Source of the DNA: Plasmodium relictum
Taxonomy: Eukaryota; Apicomplexa; Aconoidasida; Haemosporida; Plasmodiidae
Length of the DNA: 64,000 nucleotides
Reading direction: 5' to 3'
NCBI RefSeq assembly: GCF_900005765.1
Contig: NC_041685.1
Span: 124,001 to 188,000, forward strand
The notes beneath the pieces are model-generated. The model made no database searches, was not told where the DNA came from, and worked only from the letters and a program-made list of their open reading frames with translations. The translations under genes and the position numbers were made by a program. Shown here in pieces: positions 1 through 10,703 of the stretch. Each line of letters starts with the position of its first letter. Position 1 is the first letter of the stretch.

Positions 1-238
1 CATTACTGGTAAATCTATTATTAATATACTCGTTTTCATCTTCTTCAAAATATCCATTAATATCAAGATCTTTTATTTTTTCTATTATTATATTTTTATC
101 AATAACACAATCATCATAAGAAATAGAAGCAGAATTATGTATAAAAGTAATCTTATTTATCCCTTCTATATTTAGTTTTCGTATTTTATTCTTTATATTT
201 TTGTTAATTCTGTTAATTAATAATTTGTTTTGAGCCAT
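1..238 (-). CDS. N-terminal fragment of a gene cut by the window edge; possibly copper-transporting P-type ATPase
   Basis: About 79 codons are visible, starting at the ATG on 238-236; an in-frame TGA lies two codons upstream and no splice acceptor lies between, so this is the true start of the exon. The protein starts MAQNKLLINRIN. Residues of about 8-66 have the spacing of a heavy-metal-associated (HMA) fold: a beta strand near ITFIHNSASISYDD, then a helix IIIEKIKDLD followed by NGYF, like the Gly-Tyr ending of HMA domains. The metal-binding CxxC of that family is absent. From memory, a copper-transporting ATPase lies near this position in P. falciparum, which agrees, but the catalytic part is outside the window. 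The HMA reading is inference; the open reading frame is clear. Confidence 0.5.
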   Translation of the reverse strand, partial: MAQNKLLINRINKNIKNKIRKLNIEGINKITFIHNSASISYDDCVIDKNIIIEKIKDLDINGYFEEDENEYINNRFTSN

Positions 239-1403
239 TTTTCAAAACAAAGTATATAGCTTCTTTTATAAATAAATCAAATAGAAAAAAAAAAAGAATA
301 TTTTAAAATGAATAAAAAAAAAGAAAAATTATAAATTAATAAATTTCTCTAATACCATTATAAAAATTAGTATGAATAATTTTTCAGAAATTATTTATAT
401 GAGGTGACAAATTGTTTGAATACTCTATAATAAAAAATGAAAATGCTCATGGTATATTAAAAGAATATTTTAAAAATAGAAATACCATATAACTTTAAAA
501 TATATATAAAGAGCTTCACAAAATATATATATTTATTCTTTTTTTTGTTTTATATATACATATATATATATATATAAAAGTAAATTAGAAATAATTTTAA
601 AGAATTAGTCTATAATGATAAATAGAAAAGAAAAAAAATAAGTATATAATATATATATATATATGAAATTAAAAATTTTTTGTATTATAAAGAGCTAATG
701 ATTATAGTAAAATTTTTTAAAAATTCATAAAAACATTATAAAGAAAAAAATATATATTAAATTAAAACCTTTTGATATTTTTTATAAGAACACACATTTA
801 AAAAAAAAAAAATGTGAGAATAAAGAAAATTTTAATTTTTTGAATTAAAAAAAGTATGTATATAAATTATTTTAAATTGTATATGTTAAAATATTTTAGT
901 TAATTTTATTTTTACTTTTATTTTTATTTCTTTTATTTTCTTTTCTTTTATTTTTTTTTTTATTTTTTAAATAACTAAAATTATAAATTAAAAAATTATT
1001 TTTTCATGTTTATTTCTATAAAAGTAAGTTAAAGATATTTTTTTAAATTAATAAGAAAATATATATGCAGAAAAAAAATTAAAAAAATTATTTTTATATT
1101 TCTAAAATTTATAAACTCATTTTTTATTTTTCATTTAAATGAATATATTATTTTTGCAATCAGTAATAAATGTAAAAATTGGGATTTTATAATTATAATG
1201 AAAACAATTATATATATATATATCATAAATATACAATTATTTCTATAGTTTCATATATAGTGTAATTCATTATTATGAAATTTACAAATTTTAAGAATTT
1301 TCTAAAATATATATAAATACAAGTTTAAAAAAGCTGAAAAAAAAAAGAAAAAGATATAAAAATAATATTTTAAGTAATAATTTGTTCTATTTTATTTTAT
1401 TTT
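239..1403. other. Intergenic, between the 3' end of the thioredoxin-like gene and the 5' end of the edge gene
   Basis: About 1.2 kb of AT-rich low-complexity sequence with (AT)n and poly(A)/(T) runs. It should hold the promoter and 5' UTR of the gene at 1-238 and the 3' UTR of the gene at 1404-2204. The only less AT-rich spot is GAGGTGACAA at 401-410, which recurs at 3101-3110. No RNA gene or other coding exon is visible. Confidence 0.6.
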
Positions 1404-2204
1404 TTAAAAGGTATTCCAATTTTCCTTATGAATATTTTGATTATCTATGTCAATATATTTTGTATTTAAATAATTGCTTTGTTTTTCCAATGAATAAATA
1501 AACTTATTATTGTAAGAATGGAATATATCTATATTTTGTTGCACTTTATTTAAAAATTCAGTTAAATAATTTTCATCAACAAGATTTTCATAATTTATTT
1601 CAAATTTTTTTCTGAAAATATGATTTTTATATATTAAAATTATGCTTGGTACATAATTAACTTGACAGTTATAAGCACATTGTGGGCTTATATTAATATC
1701 AATAAAAAAAAAGTTTAAATTTTTATTTTTTTCAATCATACTTTTAAATTTTTCAAATAGAATGATGCTGATATTATTTTCATAACTTCCAAAATAAAGA
1801 ACCTGCAAATCATTAGATGTAATAATATTTTTTGAATACATTTCATTATCTATATTTTCTAAATTATTTTGTGTAGCATCATTTTGTTCTTTTATCTTTT
1901 TGCTTAAATGATCTTCTAATTTATTATTTCTTTCTTCTTTAATTTCATCATTTAATTTATTTGATATTTCTGAATAATCTTTGAAATACTCATTTTTTAT
2001 AATTAAATTATAATATTCATCATAATTGTGTATTATCTTCAAATTATTATAGTGTAAATCATTCAATTTATACACATTATGAATATACTTGTTATCAATT
2101 TTTATACAATCATTTTTAATTGTACTGTAATTCTTTAAAATTGTGCTTAAAATTTTGGAATTATTTCTTTTTAATATCCTATTTATATTTAATATTTTAA
2201 ACAT
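1404..2204 (-). CDS. Thioredoxin-fold protein without the usual CxxC, probably mitochondrial
   Basis: Single exon, 266 residues. The first 30 residues (MFKILNINRILKRNNSKIL and on) are basic and hydroxylated with almost no acidic residues, as in a mitochondrial transit peptide. Residues 75-125 are a charged, probably helical stretch. Residues of about 133-222 read as a thioredoxin fold: strand LQVLYFG (133-139), helix to 160, strand NFFFIDINI, then NYVPSIILIYKN (183-194) with the cis-proline at 186. Where thioredoxins have WCxxC this protein has GSYENN (139-144), so the classical redox centre is missing. Two cysteines (176 and 180) sit instead just before the cis-Pro strand as CAYNC. A structural or chaperone-like role, or a relocated redox pair, is possible; no specific family is recognised. 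It is followed by a 970-bp gap to the nucleoporin stop. Confidence 0.7.
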   Translation of the reverse strand: MFKILNINRILKRNNSKILSTILKNYSTIKNDCIKIDNKYIHNVYKLNDLHYNNLKIIHNYDEYYNLIIKNEYFKDYSEISNKLNDEIKEERNNKLEDHLSKKIKEQNDATQNNLENIDNEMYSKNIITSNDLQVLYFGSYENNISIILFEKFKSMIEKNKNLNFFFIDINISPQCAYNCQVNYVPSIILIYKNHIFRKKFEINYENLVDENYLTEFLNKVQQNIDIFHSYNNKFIYSLEKQSNYLNTKYIDIDNQNIHKENWNTF

Positions 2205-3174
2205 CTTAAATATCTATGTTATTATTAATTTATGTAAAAAATATATTAAGTTTTAAAAATATAATAACAAGAAATTAATTCACATATATTTCGTATCACT
2301 CTTATTTTTTATTCTTTTTTTTTAAAAAGTTTAAGTTTAATTTGATAATATATAATAAAAAAGAAATAATAATAAAATAAAATATCCTCTTAAGTTTAGA
2401 AAAAAATTCGATAATTTAAAACTGATTGAAAATTATTTTATAATATATAAAATGAGTACTAGGCAGAAAAATAAAAAATAAATAACGGATTAACTAATAA
2501 CGAAAATACTATATATGTATTTATTTTATTTATTTATTTATATATATATTTTTTTTTATATTTCATATAAATAATTTTATTCATGTATGTAAAAAATCAT
2601 AAATATATTAAGAATACCTTGTTTAATCAGTTTAATTATTTTTTTTTTTTTTTTTTTTGAATGATGTGATAAAAATTTAATTCTTTTTTAATAGCTTATT
2701 TTTTTATCTAAAGAATTTTTAAGAGTATATTTATAATATATATATATATATTTTAGGAATTAATACAAATTTTTTTAATTAAAATAATTAAAATTATGAA
2801 AATTACTAATAACAGTTTTAAAAATTTAGTTAATATTTCTTAAGATAGATAAATATTAATTTAATTTCATTTTTATTTTCCTTAAATTTAAATTAAAAAA
2901 TAAAAGATAATTATTAAGATAACATTATAAATAAAATTAAAAAAAAAAATATATATATAAGTTATTTTTTAAAGTATTACGCATTTTATGATGTATGTAG
3001 TTTTTATTTAGATATATTATAGAGCTATTTACAGTATAAATATATATATATATTAAAAACACAAAATTTTTCCTTTTTCTTTTTTGTGAAATTTGAAAAA
3101 GAGGTGACAAAATAAAAGAAAAATAAATGCATAAAAATAACTTAAAAAATAAGTGTATTAATTTATTATTTAAT
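2205..3174. other. Intergenic, nucleoporin 3' end to thioredoxin-like gene 5' end
   Basis: Low-complexity AT sequence with a T-run near 2640-2658 and (AT)n near 2738-2752. It should carry the promoter of the thioredoxin-like gene. A second copy of GAGGTGACAA is at 3101-3110. No coding potential is seen. Confidence 0.6.
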
Positions 3175-6100
3175 TTAAAAACTTAATGAACTTAAATAAT
3201 TTATGCTTTCAACAACTTGGGAATCTAATTTGTCTTTAATAGGTAATAAAAACTTAATAATATCATATAAGGTTGTTTTACTAACTAATTCACTTATCTA
3301 CAAAAAAAAAAAAAAAAAAAAAATATTAATATAAAATAAAATAATAATAATAGCATTAAATATACAAAATATAAAATTAAATAAGATGGCATATATAATA
3401 AAAAATTGAATTTAATATGTTAAATAAATTTTAGAAAATATTTTTATTTTTTATTTATATTTTTACCTTATTTTTTTTGCATAATTCTTTTAATGTCATT
3501 AAAAAATTTGATGACAAGTCAATATTATAGTAATCAGCTGTTGACAATTTTTCTAACATATTTTCAGGGATTAAATTTGATGAAAAAATAATAAAAGCCT
3601 CTTCAAACATTTTTTTTTTCATAAATAATATAGTTAAAACAAGATGTGATTTGTTTTCAATTGATTCTAATTTAACATTAGACGGCCACATATTCTATAA
3701 AAAAAAAAAAAAAATCATATATATATATAATAACTCATAAATAAAGAAATTTTTTTTTTTTTTAAATATTAAATACCTTTGCTAAATGATAAAATCTAAA
3801 AGCACATTTACGTATATAATTATATTCCTTCTCATTATTATGAAAATAATATATGAGTTCGTCATTGTATATTCTAATTAATGAATTAATTGCACTGTGT
3901 TCATCTTTTAATATATAATAACATATAAATGATATTATATAATTTTTCCTTTGATTTGCAAAATATGCTAATATTGCATAGAACTGAGAAATTTTATATA
4001 AAATAGATGAATGAACGCTTATAACAGAATTATCTAATGATATTTTGCTTAAAGTATTAATATTTTTGTTATAAACAAATTTAAAATTTCTAGATTTATA
4101 ATGATATTCATCATTTTCACTTTTTTTTTTGCTTGATATTTTATTATGAGAAAATTTCTGTTTATTTAAAACATAATACATTAAAAAAAAACATTTAATA
4201 TCTTTTTTTATCTTTACCTTATTTTTAAATAAAAATAAAAAATCATGTAACTTCCCATAAAATATATTTCCATTATTATTTATATGACCTATTATACTTT
4301 CATTCAGTAAAATATCTTGGTTTTCTTGTACTATACTTTTCAGTAATTTAATGCTTATATATGTTTTTAAGTTAAGTAAATATGTTATTTTCAATAAAAT
4401 ATTAATATTGTTATTTCTCAGAATAAAGTGTTCATAAGGAATATCATTATTGCTCATACCTAATACTACTAAATTTACTTTATCTGAAGTAGGAACATCA
4501 TTAATATCATGTGAACTATCAAGAATTAGACTATTTTCATTTTGAAATTTTAAAAAGTTTAATGTTTTCATTTTGATATTATTTAAATAAGGATTTTCAA
4601 AAATATTATTTTTATGTAAGAATATTGTTAGAACTAATAATATTCTTTGCAAATTGTTAGATATACAAGATAAAAAAACAACTGTAGTATATATATTTCC
4701 TACTAATAATAAATAATAAAATAATTTAATATATAATAAAAAATTATTTTTTAAAATTTTTAAAATATTCCCTTTACTCTTTTCTGCAATTTTACCATCA
4801 ACAATAATAAAATTATTTATTACTTCATCAACCTTAAGTTTTGAACATATAGACAAATACTTTTTATTTTCAGTAATAATATAATTAGAAATACTAATAA
4901 ACAATTTTTCTATTTTACTATTTATTTTTTCTCTTCTATGCTTTGTATCATTTAAAAATGTATTGTTATCATCATCATATCTATAAAAACTTAAATTAGA
5001 ATCAAGAATATCAAAGTTTTCTTGAAACTTACTACTATATAAATCAAAATTTTTTGTAATAAATAATGTCAATTCAAACCAAATACTTGTTTCAATATTA
5101 CAATACTCAAAGTTATAACTATATTTATTTGTTATTCCTAATATATCATTATTATTTCCTTGTATCATTCCTTTGTTTATTTTATCAAGTTCATCCTTTA
5201 TTTCCATATTGTTAAAAGAACCTTCTTTCATTTTTTTAGGTTTTTGCAATATATTACTAATCATATCAAAAAAAAAAGTTTTTCTTTTACTTTTTCTTTC
5301 TTTTTCAGGAGTATTATTATGTTCATTATTACCTTTTTTGTATTCATTATCAATATCATTATTATAATCATCATTATCATAGGTTCTCATTCCATTATTA
5401 CAACTATTATCCACAGCTATTTCATCTTCGTAATTATTATCATAGTTATTCTTTTTATTTGTGTAATAAAAAATACTCTTCATTTCAATTTTTTTTTCCC
5501 TATTTGTGTATATATTTCCATTTTTATAAAATATATCTGAAAATAAAATGCACAACAAATCATAAGCATATATATTATTAACACATATATATATAATAGA
5601 ATGAAAAAAATTAATTAAATTAGATATATTAATTTTTTTTTTTAGTATATCACTGCAATTAATTTCAATTTTTGTATTTTCAAATATATTTATTTCATTA
5701 TTTTTGTTATAAATTAAAAATAATATTCTTATTAACAATATTATAAAATCATATAAATAACTGTCAATACTTAAATGCTTAATGAATTCTTCATTTTTAA
5801 TTATTTGTATTAATCCTATATAATTTCCGCAACGAAACATAATGTTGATTAAATAAAAAAAAAAATGAATAGTAGAGTTTTCCTTATCCATTTCATTTTT
5901 ATAATAATTGTTATAACAATAAGAAAAAATTATATTAGATTTAGTGTCAAAAAAATATTCTTCAATTTGATTTATATCTTTTGAAACATAATTACTTATT
6001 TCTATTTTATAAAATTTATCATGTAAATGTTGTAATGTTCCAAATAGGTAATTAAGTAGCAAATTTTCATAGGTATAATTTCCATAATTTATTTTATCTT

Positions 6101-8642
6101 TATTTTCACCATCATAATATTCTTCTTTTTCTTTTTTTTTAATATTTTCTTTAGTTATAGACAAATTCATATTTAATAAGCTGTTTAAAATGTCCTTTAA
6201 AATTTGCTTAAAGATAGAATCAAAATCTAATATATTATTACTTTTCTCATTATTTGCTACATTTTCATCAAAACTATTTATTTGCGATTTTATAAAATGA
6301 TTCTTCGAATTCATATAATAATGATCATTAATTTCAACAAAATTGTCATATAAAATATCCTTTTCAGAATTTCCAAAAAAAAATTTTGAATAATTCAAAT
6401 GAGTGTTACTTAATAAGAAATAATAAAAACTTTTAAAAGGTATAAAATCTATTTTATAAGAATTAACATTATACAACCAAATTAATATTTGAAATTCATG
6501 TTGATCTAAATCAAGTACATTACTTTTTATAACTTTTTGATTTTTTTTTTGCTTAAAATTAACCAAGTAATCAACAAAATTTTTAAAAATATTACTTTTA
6601 AAATTATCCCACATTAAGGAATCATGATCATTTAATAAAGAAAATGTAGTTTTTTGTATGTTATTTATATTGTCATTAATTATCAAATTTATATAATTAT
6701 AAAATGTTCTTTCTTGACCTTTATCACTACTTATTCCATCATTATAAATTTTGTCAAAAACACTTTCTTTGCTTTTGATAATTTTTAAATCTTCATCAAG
6801 ATTATCTAATATTTCTATATTTTCAACCTCTTCCTTATCTCTTTTCAATTCTTGTAGTAATACTCCATTTTCTTTGCTTTGTTCACTTGTCAAAAGTTTA
6901 TCTTGTACAACTGGACTACTATTTATCACATTTTTGTCACTTAAAAAAATATTTTTTGATGCATTTTCATTTGTATTTAAACCTCCACTTAAATTGCTAC
7001 TCAAATTATTACATAAATTAGTATTTAAAGTACCGCTTAAATTACTAGGTAAATTGGTACTTATATTTGTATTAAAACCAGTATTTAAGCTAGTATTTGA
7101 ATTGGAATTCAAAGTGGAACTTAAAGTGTTATTTAAATTAGATCCTAAGTTTGTGCCTATATTAGAATTTAAATTAGTGTTTACTGTACTTAGAGATAAG
7201 CCTGATGAGGTTCCAAATATATTTTTATCATTTATGTTAGTTTGATTTGTACTTGCAGTTACATTTCCAAAAATATTAGTAGAAGTAGTGTTCGCATTAG
7301 TTCCTGGATTATTAGTAGTTGAAGTTATTGTCGCAGTTGTACTTGGGGTGGTACCTGGTAATGCTCCAAAAATATTATTAAATTTATTTTGACTAGCTGG
7401 AGTAGATGAAAAAATATTACTTGTCACTCCTTGATTTGTTGGAGTCGTAGATGAAAAAAGATTATTGCTTATAGGCTGAGTGGTTGTTGATAAAGATCCA
7501 AAGATACCACCTGTTTTATTTTGTATTGTTGATGCATTTCCAAAAATATTACTTGTCGATGTATTTGTAGTAGTTCCTGGTAAAGATTCAAAAATATTAC
7601 TTGTAGGTTTTGCTTGATTAGTAGATAAACCTCCAAACATATTACTTGTTGTTGTAGTTTGATTAGATGTTGGTAAAGACCCAAAAATACTACTTGTTTT
7701 ATTTTGGCTAGTTGTTGCTGTATTTCCAAATATATTACTTGTAGATGTATTTGTAGTAGTTCCTGGTAAAGAACCAAAAATATTACTTGTAGGTTTTGCT
7801 TGATTAGTAGATAAGCCTCCAAAAATATTACTTGTTGTTGTAGTTTGATTAGATGTTGGTAAAGACCCAAAAATACTACTAGTTTTATTTTGATTGGTTG
7901 TTGCTGCATTTCCAAAAATACTACTTGTATTTTGGTTAGTTGTAGGTAATGTTCCAAAGATACTTGTTTTATTTTGAGTAGTTGACGATAAATTTCCAAA
8001 AATATTTCGTGAATTACTTTGATTTGATGATAAGTTTCCAAAAATGTTATTGGATGTTGTAGTTTGGTTATTTGGTTGTAAACTTCCAAAGATACTTTTA
8101 TTAGCTAAATTTGTTCCTTGAGTATTTAAGGATGATGTTCCAAATATGTTTTTCATATTCAAATTATTTTGATTATTTGTATTCATAAATAAACTATTTC
8201 CTAAATTTCCTTGAGTAGTAGTATTAACATTGGATGTGCCAAATAAATTCTTTGTATTCAAATTAGAATGATTATTTATATTATCATATAAGCCTTTGTT
8301 TCCAGTTAAACTCGTGGAAACGTTACCAATGTTAAATATACTTTTATTTACCAGTGCATTGCTTGATTGCTGATTTTTTGAACTTCCAAAAATAGAATGA
8401 TCAGTATTTGTTAAATTTGTTTGAATATTAGTATTTCCAAAAATACTCTTATTTGCATTTCCTTGATTAAACGATCCAAAAATACTATTAGACGATGTAT
8501 TTGACATAAACATATTTTTATTTTTTAATAAATTATTTGAAGCTGAAAAACTACCTTTATCTATATTTGTATTATTAAAACTATTATTAAAAATATTTTT
8601 GTTATCGTTATTTAAAAATGAGTTCATATTAAATAGGCTCAT
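3175..8642 (-). CDS. FG-repeat nucleoporin with a large helical C-terminal domain
   Basis: Three exons: 3777-8642, 3467-3694 and 3175-3297. Both introns are GT-AG and phase 0, giving 1738 residues. The ATG at 8642-8640 starts MSLFNMNSF. Residues 1 to about 500 carry 21 FG dipeptides, 19 of them IFG in [S/N]IFG[N/S/T] contexts spaced by Asn/Thr/Ser/Gln; one is LFG, one MFG, and one position is degenerate (NIFES). An Asn/Leu/Ser repeat (SNLN, TNLS types) follows to about residue 610. The rest, about 1100 residues, is helical with two charged Asn/Lys inserts and no FG. FG regions form the permeability barrier of the nuclear pore; the helical part is probably a scaffold anchor. The C-terminus loosely suggests Nic96/NUP93 or NUP-scaffold helices but I cannot prove it. 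From memory the P. falciparum neighbour of mitoferrin is annotated as nucleoporin NUP100/NSP100, which fits. Confidence 0.88.
7561..7932 (-). repeat. Two tandem 186-bp units inside the nucleoporin FG region
   Basis: The segment 7561-7746 is repeated almost exactly at 7747-7932, with a constant offset of 186 bases (62 codons). Similarity runs about 20 bases further on the left. Each unit encodes four FG-motif positions. In the 7561-7746 copy one motif reads IFES instead of IFGS and one reads MFG instead of IFG. Confidence 0.85.
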
Positions 8643-10703
8643 AATTCATAAAAAAAGTTTTCCATTTCAACAAAAAAAAAAAATAGTTGAAATTATTAAT
8701 AATTTAAACAAATATATATATATATATATGTATATATATTAGACTTTAAAATTCATACAATTCTATTTTTACAAAAAAAATTAAATTCATAAATTGTACA
8801 CATATTATTCAAAATATAAAAATACTCCTATAATTATAAATGTGTATTTTTGTTTATTTATTAATGGCTAAAATATTTTAATAAAACTTTTTATTCTTCA
8901 TTGACATAAATTATTATTTTTTTTTTTTTTTTTCTCCTTTCTTTTCCCCTTTTTTCTTTCTTTTTAAAATAAAATTTTCGCTGTGTTGAACAAATACAAT
9001 ATCTTTTTGTAATAAAAATAAAAAATATATATTTTTTTTTTTTTATATATTCTTTTTCTTACAAAATTTTCATAAGAAAATATTTTTTTTTTTTTTTTCT
9101 TATCATTCCTCTTAAATTTTATTTTGTTTTTTTTATAATTATACACTTTGTCATATATCACTATAAGTTTCATTAATAGTTTTTAACAATAAAAGTTATT
9201 CTTAAACATAAATTTAATAATTTTCTATATGGTGAAATATGAAATTTAAACAAAAAAATAATTCCATATATAAAAAAATATAAAAAGAAAAAGAATATAC
9301 TTATATAAAGTAAAAAAAAAAAAAAAAAAATATAAAAAACAAAAAAATATGTTTAAAAAAAAAAATAATATTAAGCGAAAATAAATATGTTATCTATATA
9401 CGTATGAAAAAAAAAAAAAAAATGAAGATGAATATATAAAAAAAAATAAATTAAAAAAGTATTTAATGATAAAAAGGATGATAAATAATCATTATAAACA
9501 TATCAATAAAAAAAAGCTGTTATCTAAAAATAAAATTATATTCTATGAACATAAATTTTGTAGTTAAAATTTAGAAACTGCTTATGAATGAAAGTAGATT
9601 TATATATATATATTTTTTTTTTTATTTAGACTTATACAAGTAAAATTTAAAATGATATAAATTTTAAAATTTTTATAATAATAGTCACATATATAATTGT
9701 CTTTATATATAGAACTAAAATTTTAAATTCATCAACATTTGCGCCAATATATACATATAATAATTTTTTATTTTATTTATGCAAGTATTTTATAGACTAA
9801 ATAATATATTCACACTTTATCATGAATTTCTTTATTCAAAATAATTTTATAGAATGAAATATGTGCTGAAATTTGCACATATTTCTCTATTAAATTCAAA
9901 AAACATTGAGATTAGCCTAAGATTAATTTTTTTTTAATTCATTTTGATAAAAATAAAATTATAAAATGTTTCAAGGAGAAAGAGTTTATAAAAATAGAAA
10001 AATGAAAAACAATATTATAAAAATATATAATTAATTTATCAGAAAACATACCATTCTTTTCTCTTAGTGAATATAAAATATTTTATTATTTACATGTATA
10101 ATAAAATAAAGGAGAATAATAATATTTTGTTTTATTTTACTTCTTTTTTTTTATTATATAATAAATTTACATAGTTTTTAGAGATTTAAAAAATAACAGA
10201 AAAACAATTATTTGATTAATTGTTACTTTTCTAGTAGCTTTACACCTAATTATTTTTTTTTGATAAATTTCATTTAATGAAATTTTATTTATAAATTGTC
10301 ATGAGAAACAATAAAATATGTTTTACTAAATAAGTTTCTCATAAAAATAAAAATTTTAATTACAATAATAAATTTTATGAATATATAAATCATATTTTTA
10401 AAAATGGGATAGATATTAAAACAAAATTAATATAATATTTAATTCCCAAATGTATTTAATTTTTTTCTATTTTCATTTAGATATATCATACAATATGTCA
10501 TTAATACATTAACACAAAAGAAAATAAAAAATATAAAAAAATTAAATAGTTATAAATCTATAAAGTTATTCTGAATTTTTTTTTTTTTTTACATATATGT
10601 ATGTCTTGTTATTTTAAAATCAAAATAATTAAAAAAAAAAAAAAAATTACACAATAATTAAAAGGCCAAATGGAAGTAAGCGGAGATTTAAAAAAAAAAA
10701 AAA
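8643..10703. other. Intergenic, mitoferrin-like gene 3' end to nucleoporin 5' end
   Basis: About 2.1 kb of AT-rich sequence with several poly(A) and poly(T) runs (for example near 8920-8932, 9311-9330 and 10577-10591). Promoter and UTR sequence are expected; no RNA gene or convincing exon is visible. The small open frame at 8964-9173 is pure Lys/Tyr/Phe low complexity. Confidence 0.6.

Noticed and set aside
7469..8089. 206-codon open frame on the minus strand in the nucleoporin repeats
   Set aside because: It is an alternative frame of the FG repeats, kept open because the repeat unit is a multiple of three; composition is a regular shadow of the true protein.
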